64,000 nucleotides of DNA, taken from positions 248,001-312,000 of the forward strand of contig NZ_OMOJ01000004.1 in the NCBI RefSeq assembly GCF_900302505.1, read 5' to 3'. The position numbers and the translations under genes were made by a program. This document shows positions 58,130 through 64,000 of the stretch, piece by piece. Under the pieces are notes generated by a model. That model was not told where the DNA came from. It searched no databases and saw only the letters and a program-made list of their open reading frames with translations. Position 1 is the first letter of the stretch; every line of letters starts with the position of its first letter. This stretch comes from Pseudoprimorskyibacter insulae. GTDB taxonomy: Bacteria > Pseudomonadota > Alphaproteobacteria > Rhodobacterales > Rhodobacteraceae.

Positions 58130-59071
58130 TCATTCGTAGAATCTATAGTCAATTTCGATCTGGCTGGCCAAATCGGCGATCAGGCTCAGAATTTTCTGAA
58201 TATACTCATGCAAGCCATACTCGAAAATCGCCTCGATGTCGTGCGAAAGAAACTGACGCCGGATCTGATCGGCCATTTGGAAGGATGGCAGGCGGATGCC
58301 ATGATCATCCGTCAGATAGCCAAGGTTATCGCAGATTTTACTGATACAGAAGGCCAAGCTGCGCGGCATCCGGCGGTCAAGGATCAGGAATTGCACGATA
58401 TCGCGGGGGTCGTAGCTGTTGCCATAGGCCATGCGGAACCCGCCACGGGCCGAGACTGAGCGCAGGATCGTTTCCCATTGCACGTTGTCGATGGATGACC
58501 CGACCGACATAACCGAGGGCAGCAGGACATAGTATTTGACGTCCAGAATCCGTGCGGTGTTGTCGGCCCGTTCCAGAAACGTGCCAATGCGGGCGAAATC
58601 ATAAATGTCGTTCCGTAGCATCGTGCCATGCGTGGTGCCGCGCACCAAGGACGTGCGCTGACGGATCGCGCCAAGGGTTTGCGGCAAATCGCGTTCATTC
58701 ACCTTGCGGGCCAGCAAATCCTTGCAGGTCATATAGGTGCTGTTCGTCGCTTCCCAGACTTCGGTGGTCAGCGCCGTCCGCACCATACGCGCATTCTGGC
58801 GGGCGCTGGCGATTGAGGTCATGACCGACGAATGGTTGTCCTTGGACCGCAGCATCCAATCGATGACCTGATCTTTGGCGATGTCGTCATTGGCGGCCTC
58901 ATAGCCTGACAGCACGCCCGCCGTCAGCATGATCGACCGCCATTCGTCATCCGCCGCCGCAAGCCGCGTCAGGGCGATACGTTGGCCGGTTTCAATCAGT
59001 CGTGTTGTGTTCTCGGCCCGCTCTAGCGAACGGTACATCCAGAAAAGGCCGTTGGCAGTTTTCCCGAGCAT
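58130..59071 (-). CDS. Alpha-E domain protein of the Anbu operon
   Basis: The 313-residue protein is entirely helical and reads as the alpha-E (DUF403) family from its start: LGKTANGLFWMYRSLERAENTTRLIE, with a later ERADNTARILDVKYYVLLP. The repeated E-R-A-(D/E)-N-T motif is typical. Its activity is unknown, but the family is almost always fused to or encoded beside the circularly permuted ATP-grasp found here. The ATG at 59071 overlaps the ATP-grasp stop (TGATG) and has GGAGG upstream. Confidence 0.9.
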   Translation of the reverse strand: MLGKTANGLFWMYRSLERAENTTRLIETGQRIALTRLAAADDEWRSIMLTAGVLSGYEAANDDIAKDQVIDWMLRSKDNHSSVMTSIASARQNARMVRTALTTEVWEATNSTYMTCKDLLARKVNERDLPQTLGAIRQRTSLVRGTTHGTMLRNDIYDFARIGTFLERADNTARILDVKYYVLLPSVMSVGSSIDNVQWETILRSVSARGGFRMAYGNSYDPRDIVQFLILDRRMPRSLAFCISKICDNLGYLTDDHGIRLPSFQMADQIRRQFLSHDIEAIFEYGLHEYIQKILSLIADLASQIEIDYRFYE

Positions 59072-60495
59072 CAGTCCTCCAGAACCCAAGTGTCTTTGGT
59101 GCCGCCGCCCTGCGATGAGTTCACCACAAGCGAGCCTTTTTTCAGCGCCACCCGCGTCAGACCGCCGGGCGTGATGTTGATCCCTTCGGGGCTAACCAGA
59201 ACGAAAGGCCGCAGATCGACGTGACGCGGGGCCAGCCCCTGCCGGGTGAAGATCGGCACGGTGGACAGCGATAGCGTCGGCTGAGCGATGTAGTTGGATG
59301 GCCGGGCGGTCAGTTTGCGGCGGAACTCGGCGATTTCCTTGCGCGTCGCGGTAGGGCCGATCAACATGCCATAGCCGCCAGATCCGTGCACCTCTTTAAC
59401 GACCAGATCTTCGAGGTTATCCAACACATAGTCCAGCGACTCCTTCTCAGAACAGCGCCATGTCGGCACGTTTTCCAAGATGGGCCGCTCGCCGGTGTAG
59501 AACTCAACAATTTCAGGCATATAGCTATAGATCGCCTTATCGTCGGCAATGCCCGTTCCGGGCGCGTTGGCGATGGTGATCCCGCCCGAACGGTAGACAT
59601 CCATAATGCCCGGCACGCCCAACTGACTTTCGGGGTTGAAGTTCAGCGGATCAAGGAAATCATCGTCGATCCGGCGATAGATCACGTCAATTGGTTTATA
59701 CCCGCTGGTTGTGCGCATGGCGACACGCCCGTCCACGACCCGCAGGTCATGGCCTTCGACCAGTTCAACGCCCATTTGATCGGCCAGAAAGGCGTGCTCA
59801 AAATACGCGGCGTTATAGATCCCCGGCGTCAGAACGGCGACGGTCGGACGACCGCTGGCCTTTTCCGGCGCACAAGCTGCCAAGGATCGGCGCAGCGCGG
59901 CCGGGTAATTTTCGACAGGCTGCACGCGGTTCGTGGCAAAAAGTTCGGGAAACATCTGAAGCATGGTTTCCCGGTTTTCCAGCATATAGCTGACACCCGA
60001 AGGCGTGCGGGCGTTGTCTTCCAGAACATAGAACTGGTCCGGCCCGGTGCGGACAAGGTCTATGCCCACGATATGCGTATAAATCCCGCCCGGAGGCGTC
60101 ACGCCGATCATATGCGGAAGGAAGGCAGCGTTCTGGCTGATCATCCGTTCGGGAATGCGGCCTGCTATGATGATTTCCTGACGGTTGTAGATGTCATGCA
60201 GAAAGGCGTTTATGGCGCGCACGCGCTGTTCGATCCCGCGCGACAGTTTCTGCCATTCCCGCCCCGAAATGATGCGCGGTACGATGTCGAAGGGGATCAG
60301 CCGTTCTTCGGCCTCGGCCCGGCCATAGACGTTGAAGGTGATCCCCGTCAGTCGGAACAGTTCTTCGGCTTCGCGCTGCTTGGCCCGTAATCTGGATGGG
60401 TCTTCGCCATCGAACCAGGTCTTGAACACCTCATAGGGGGGCCGGACCTCGCCGCCAGTGCCACCCATCTCATCGAATATCGGATCTTGCTCCAT
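59071..60495 (-). CDS. Circularly permuted type 2 ATP-grasp protein of the Anbu operon
   Basis: The 474-residue protein matches the circularly permuted ATP-grasp family (DUF404/DUF407): FDIVPRIISGREWQKLSRGIEQR near 90, HIVGIDLVRTGPDQFYVLEDNARTPSGVSYMLENR near 160, VIYRRIDDDFLDPL, and VVKEVHGSGGYGMLIGP near the C-terminus. ATP-grasp enzymes form amide or peptide bonds through an acyl phosphate; this family is predicted to make or attach a peptide. It is the first gene of the four-gene operon on the minus strand. Confidence 0.91.
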   Translation of the reverse strand: MEQDPIFDEMGGTGGEVRPPYEVFKTWFDGEDPSRLRAKQREAEELFRLTGITFNVYGRAEAEERLIPFDIVPRIISGREWQKLSRGIEQRVRAINAFLHDIYNRQEIIIAGRIPERMISQNAAFLPHMIGVTPPGGIYTHIVGIDLVRTGPDQFYVLEDNARTPSGVSYMLENRETMLQMFPELFATNRVQPVENYPAALRRSLAACAPEKASGRPTVAVLTPGIYNAAYFEHAFLADQMGVELVEGHDLRVVDGRVAMRTTSGYKPIDVIYRRIDDDFLDPLNFNPESQLGVPGIMDVYRSGGITIANAPGTGIADDKAIYSYMPEIVEFYTGERPILENVPTWRCSEKESLDYVLDNLEDLVVKEVHGSGGYGMLIGPTATRKEIAEFRRKLTARPSNYIAQPTLSLSTVPIFTRQGLAPRHVDLRPFVLVSPEGINITPGGLTRVALKKGSLVVNSSQGGGTKDTWVLED

Positions 60496-60799
60496 GAAAT
60501 CAGCTTAAGCCTTTGACTTCTTTAATATTGCCGCGTCTTGCCCACCAGCTAGACACAATTTCAAATCGAACCGCCACCGAATTATGCATCTGACAGGCCC
60601 GTGCCTATTATTATATCGCCCACGCCGAATGTCTGCCTGTTTGTTCCGCAGATGCCGTTTCGCGACGTTGGCGCGTCACCCGTTTGTGACCTTGCCTCCC
60701 CAGATTTGACTCGAATCCCTCATGGGGCAAGACTGAACCATTCCTTTTTCGTCCCGCGGCGCGGGGGCAATGCTTTGTATAATGAGTGGGGGGCCAGTC
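60496..60799. promoter_or_regulatory. Divergent intergenic region between the Anbu operon and the RTX genes
   Basis: This gap of 304 bases lies between two divergent start codons and holds both promoters. On the plus strand, CTGACA at 60590-60595 and TATATC at 60612-60617, 16 bases apart, is a plausible promoter that would leave a leader of about 180 bases. I see no strong palindrome or small gene. Confidence 0.35.
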
Positions 60800-62608
60800 A
60801 TGGCAACATTCAATGGAACGTCCGGCAATGACAATGGTGCGGACAACCCGTCTCTGGTCGGGACGGTCGAAGACGATATCATCAACGGTCTGGGAGGCGA
60901 CGATAGCCTGTTTGGCGGCGCCGGGGATGACACCCTGTCCGGTGACGATGGCGCGGACCAATTGTTTGGCGATGGCGGCAATGACACGCTGATCTGGCGC
61001 TACGACGATGACACCGACACGATGAACGGCGGCGATGGCATCGACACGGTGCTGATCCTGCCTGCCACCAGCGGCGTTGAACGCATCCAGAACCTCGTCT
61101 TCCAGGACGTCGAAACCCTCGACATGAACAGCAAGACATTGATGATCACGCCGGGTCAGGCGGACCTGTTCACCTCGCTGATCAATGTCGGAGAGTTCCG
61201 ACATGTCGCGGCGGGCAGCACCGATTTCAGCAACACCACCGATGATCGCGCCGGGCGGTTTTTGGCCTCGAACGGGGATGACAACATCAACCTCAGCGGC
61301 TTTTCCTTTGGCTGGTATCTTGAGGATAATTACGGTGGCAATGACACGCTGACTGGTGGGTCCGGAAATGATGAAATCACCGCTGGCGATGGCGACGACC
61401 TTGTGCGCGGCGGCGCGGGCAATGACACACTGACCGGATCGTCCGGCACCGACACGCTGGAAGGCGGCGCGGGCGATGATCTGTTCTTGGTCAAGTACAA
61501 AGGCCAGATCACCAACCCGCCGCAAGACACCATCGACGGCGGCGACGGCACAGACACGGTGCAGAACAACACCTTCAGTGCGTTATACCTGCAAGGCCTC
61601 ACCCTGATTGATGTTGAGGTTCTGCACGCCGGGTCCGTCTATGCCAATGCGGGCCAGCTGGAATTCTTTGACGACATCCAGAACCTGTCGGGCATCAATC
61701 TGGTGACCGCCGGGCGCACAAACCTGAATGGCCGCATCAGCGATGTCAGTTCTAGCTTTGGGTCGTTCTATATCAATGGCAGCCTAGAGGATGATACGAT
61801 CATCGCCAATGAGCTGACCTTTGGCCTTCAGTACAACCACGGCTCGGGCAATGACACGATCTATTCCGGGTCTGGCAATGACACGCTTCAGGGCAGCGGC
61901 AACAGTCGTCTTGATGCGGGCGCGGGCGATGACAGTCTGGAAGGCCGCGAAGGAAATGACACCCTGATCGGCGGGGCTGGCAATGACACATTGCATGGCG
62001 GCGCGGATAGCGACACGCTGAACGGCGGTGACGGCGACGACCTGATCTATGGCGCGGGATCGGCCAGCAATGGCGCGGATCTGCGCGACGTGATCTATGC
62101 GGGCGCAGGCAACGATACAATCGACGCCGGAACTGGCAACGATCTGGTCTATGCCGGGTCCGGCGATGACAGCGCCGAAGGCGGCTATGGCTCGGACGAA
62201 TTGATCGGCGAAGCGGGCAACGACTCGCTTTCCGGCAGCGCCCTGTCCGACGCCCTGTTTGGCGGTGCGGGCGATGATTTCCTGAACGGCGGCTTCGGGT
62301 TTGACCGTCTGAACGGCGGTGATGGGGCCGACCAATTCTATCATATTGGAGATTCCAACCACGGCAGCGACTGGATTCAGGACTACGATGCCGCCGAAGG
62401 TGACGTGCTGTTTTACGGCGGAAGCGCGGTCAAAGATGACTTCCTTGTGCAGCGCGCAACCACCCCGACCGCAGGCGCCGCAAACGTACAGGAAGTGTTT
62501 GTGACCCATAAAAGCACAGGCGTTCTGCTATGGGCGCTGGTGGATGGCGACGCCCAAACAAGCCTGAACGTCAAATCCGGCGCCGAGGTTTTCGACCTGT
62601 TGGCCTAA
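60800..62608 (+). CDS. RTX calcium-binding secreted protein
   Basis: The 602-residue protein is built of glycine/aspartate-rich RTX nonapeptide repeats (GGxGxDxLx, for example LFGGAGDDTLSGDDGADQLFG), which fold into a calcium-filled parallel beta roll. Blocks of these repeats alternate with two related non-RTX segments (about residues 94-190 and 262-360). It has no N-terminal signal peptide and ends in SGAEVFDLLA, like the uncleaved C-terminal signals of type I secretion. Its function (adhesin, enzyme or surface layer) cannot be told; no catalytic domain is evident. The start at 60800 (MATFNGTSGND) has a G-rich site upstream. No type I exporter is in the window. Confidence 0.88.
   Translation: MATFNGTSGNDNGADNPSLVGTVEDDIINGLGGDDSLFGGAGDDTLSGDDGADQLFGDGGNDTLIWRYDDDTDTMNGGDGIDTVLILPATSGVERIQNLVFQDVETLDMNSKTLMITPGQADLFTSLINVGEFRHVAAGSTDFSNTTDDRAGRFLASNGDDNINLSGFSFGWYLEDNYGGNDTLTGGSGNDEITAGDGDDLVRGGAGNDTLTGSSGTDTLEGGAGDDLFLVKYKGQITNPPQDTIDGGDGTDTVQNNTFSALYLQGLTLIDVEVLHAGSVYANAGQLEFFDDIQNLSGINLVTAGRTNLNGRISDVSSSFGSFYINGSLEDDTIIANELTFGLQYNHGSGNDTIYSGSGNDTLQGSGNSRLDAGAGDDSLEGREGNDTLIGGAGNDTLHGGADSDTLNGGDGDDLIYGAGSASNGADLRDVIYAGAGNDTIDAGTGNDLVYAGSGDDSAEGGYGSDELIGEAGNDSLSGSALSDALFGGAGDDFLNGGFGFDRLNGGDGADQFYHIGDSNHGSDWIQDYDAAEGDVLFYGGSAVKDDFLVQRATTPTAGAANVQEVFVTHKSTGVLLWALVDGDAQTSLNVKSGAEVFDLLA
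61079..61880 (+). repeat. Internal duplication of a 168-residue unit in the first RTX protein
   Basis: Segment one begins with IQNLVFQDVETLDM and segment two with LQGLTLIDVEVLHA. The aligned VE codons start at 61109 and 61613, exactly 504 bases (168 codons) apart, and both segments continue in parallel (NLSGFSFGWYLEDNYGGNDTL and ANELTFGLQYNHGSGNDTI). Each unit ends in RTX nonapeptides. Confidence 0.7.
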
Positions 62609-62617
62609 GCCCAAACT

Positions 62618-62641
62618 GCCCAGAGGCCGCAGCCTCTGGGC
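62618..62641 (+). terminator. Hairpin between the two RTX genes
   Basis: Perfect 10-base arms GCCCAGAGGC and GCCTCTGGGC enclose a 4-base loop 9 bases behind the stop codon. No T run follows, so read-through into the second RTX gene is possible. Confidence 0.55.
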
Positions 62642-62767
62642 ACACCCGCATTACGCAACGTCATGCAAAATGTTTCGCCAACTTGCTGAGTTGCGGGGCA
62701 AATTTGATATGCGTCAATTCGAATGTCTCCCGGAAGTTTTAACATAATTTCATAAAGGGGGATCATC

Positions 62768-64000
62768 ATGGCTAATTTCTTCGTCACTGACGTCTATTCG
62801 AACACGTCCGACAATGTGCTCCATGGCACGGCGGATTTTGATCGGCTGACCTATACCTACACCCGCCCCGAGGGCGGTGTTGAACTGACTATCACCGACA
62901 ATGGGAACACCTATAGTGGGCTGTTCGACGGGTATTATACTTTCAACGCCTACTTCACCTCGATTGAGGCGTTCACCGTCAATGTTCAATCTGATACCAG
63001 CTCGCGCCTGACCACTGGTGCGGGGGACGATATCTTCAACCTCGCTGGCGGCAATGACACCGTCTACAGCGGCACGGGAAGCGACCAGATCAACGGCGGT
63101 GCCGGGCGCGATTTCTGGGGCGCGGATCTGTCGGAATTCAGTGCCAATACCCTGATCGACCTGAACGCTGTGTCCAACTACGGCACGGGCGGGGTGGTGC
63201 AGAACGTTGAAGGCGTGAACCTGACCATGGGCGCGGGCAATGACACGGTCGTCGGCCATGCCCTGATGGAAACCAACTATGGCGACACCATCCGCGGCGG
63301 CGCAGGCGATGACCTGATCAAATTGGATCTTGGCGGCTGGGATGCGGTTGAAGGCGGTACAGGCGACGACCGTCTGCACGTCACCAACAACCTTGCCGAA
63401 CCGACCATGTCGATTGATAGTCTCACGCTTGGGGCGGATGGCTATTCAGGCTTTATCGACGGCAATTACATCAACAACATCGACTTTTCCGGGATCGAGC
63501 ATTTCACCGTCATCGACAATGCTGGCGGCAATGACAACCTGAACACCGGCAATGGCAACGACAGCCTGTTCGGCGGTATGGGCAATGACACCATGCGGTC
63601 GGCGCAAGGCTATGACACCATCGACGGCGGCGAAGGGCGTGACTTCTGGCAGGGCGATACCAGCTTTAGCGACACGGCCGTGGCCATCGACCTGAACGGG
63701 CCATCGACCTATCTGGGCCAAGGCAGCGTGCAGAATGTCGAAGGCTTCGACGTCACCACCGCCGGCGGCAACGATAGTCTGACCGGCTGTGTCAGCGGGG
63801 AAACCAACTATGGCGACACCGTGCACTCGGGCGGCGGCGATGACCTGATCACCCTATGGCTTGGCGGCTGGGATAGCGTCGATGGCGGCGCAGGCAGCGA
63901 CCGGCTGGTGGTGACCAACCAAGTCAGCCCCGGCACCGGGCTTTCCCTGACCAACACCCGGACCCCCGAAGGGACATTCGGGTACACTGGCTTTATCGAT
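62768..64000 (+). CDS. RTX calcium-binding secreted protein, N-terminal 411 residues
   Basis: The gene runs off the right edge. The visible 411 residues start at the ATG at 62768, with AAAGGGGG upstream. Only short RTX nonapeptide blocks are present (GAGDDIFNLAGGNDTVYSG and GNGNDSLFGGMGNDTM); most of the chain is a 177-180-residue unit seen twice in full and started a third time. No signal peptide is visible, as expected for type I secretion. The second unit carries one cysteine (LTGCVSG), which is unusual for RTX proteins. The total length, end signal and any catalytic domain lie outside the window. Confidence 0.85.
   Translation, partial: MANFFVTDVYSNTSDNVLHGTADFDRLTYTYTRPEGGVELTITDNGNTYSGLFDGYYTFNAYFTSIEAFTVNVQSDTSSRLTTGAGDDIFNLAGGNDTVYSGTGSDQINGGAGRDFWGADLSEFSANTLIDLNAVSNYGTGGVVQNVEGVNLTMGAGNDTVVGHALMETNYGDTIRGGAGDDLIKLDLGGWDAVEGGTGDDRLHVTNNLAEPTMSIDSLTLGADGYSGFIDGNYINNIDFSGIEHFTVIDNAGGNDNLNTGNGNDSLFGGMGNDTMRSAQGYDTIDGGEGRDFWQGDTSFSDTAVAIDLNGPSTYLGQGSVQNVEGFDVTTAGGNDSLTGCVSGETNYGDTVHSGGGDDLITLWLGGWDSVDGGAGSDRLVVTNQVSPGTGLSLTNTRTPEGTFGYTGFID
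62912..64000 (+). repeat. Long tandem repeat units of 531 and 540 bases in the second RTX gene
   Basis: The marker Y(S/T)GxxDG occurs at 62912, 63443 and 63983, giving 177- and 180-codon periods. Within each unit the same order follows: FTV, an RTX block, GGxGRDFW, VQNVEG, ETNYGDT, LGGWD and DRL. The units differ at many residues, so the duplication is not recent. Confidence 0.82.

Noticed and set aside
60880-62340. Short regularly spaced DNA repeats resembling an array
   Set aside because: They follow the codons of RTX nonapeptides, vary at third positions and are inside an open frame; not a CRISPR array.
60611-63826. Minus-strand frames opposite the RTX genes (304, 241, 209 and 126 residues)
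   Set aside because: The repetitive GGxGxD codons keep the opposite strand open; the translations are Val/Ala/Ile-rich repeats without start signals.

Overview
The window is high-GC, densely packed chromosomal DNA from an alphaproteobacterium, most likely a Rhodobacteraceae (Roseobacter/Rhodobacter-type) member. This is inferred from the family mix and order: CobS/CobT next to BolA and DnaJ-like genes; ftsZ followed by lpxC, bamD and recN; a very long FtsZ linker ending in a conserved tail; an Anbu operon; DUF3422, DUF4177 and DUF1772 proteins; and large RTX proteins. I saw no rRNA, tRNA, CRISPR array, transposase or phage gene. Both ends cut a gene: an M20 deacetylase on the left and an RTX protein on the right.

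Layout. 1-6332: peptide-type ABC importer split over two divergent transcripts, with an acetylornithine-deacetylase-like enzyme behind the ATPase. 6610-8902: YeeE/YedE membrane protein and a DUF3422 protein that overlap at their 3' ends. 9099-12117: pntAB transhydrogenase. 12243-14083: a three-gene unit made of an exported metallo-beta-lactamase-fold protein with a degenerate metal motif, an exported rhodanese and an ICMT-like methyltransferase. 14204-18329: SDR, TetR regulator and a two-subunit isoquinoline-oxidoreductase-type molybdoenzyme. 18380-26012: PuuD-like amidotransferase, DUF2256, pepN, SDR, acyltransferase, lytic transglycosylase and an unrecognised 431-residue protein. 26075-33272: gatB, DUF4177, bolA, DnaJ-like, cobS, a small exported protein and cobT. 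33400-40273: M24 aminopeptidase, DUF427, ClC channel, FAD-linked oxidase, TetR and two small membrane proteins.

40270-56500 is envelope and division: murD, ftsW, murG, murC, murB, ddl, ftsQ, ftsA and ftsZ, then lpxC, bamD and recN, all on the minus strand. A single flavoprotein gene on the plus strand lies between murD and ftsW. The front part of the usual division and cell-wall cluster (mraZ to mraY) is absent; the Anbu operon occupies that side.

56587-60495 is the Anbu operon: circularly permuted ATP-grasp, alpha-E, transglutaminase and Anbu protease, tightly coupled. It looks like a peptide synthesis or tagging and proteolysis unit whose substrate is not known. 60800-64000 holds two RTX proteins, each containing a large internal duplication of 168-180 residues besides the short calcium-binding repeats.

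Most genes are recognisable. The best candidates for new biology are the Anbu operon, the exported MBL-fold protein with altered metal ligands, the RTX duplications, the exported protein between cobS and cobT, and the 431-residue protein.
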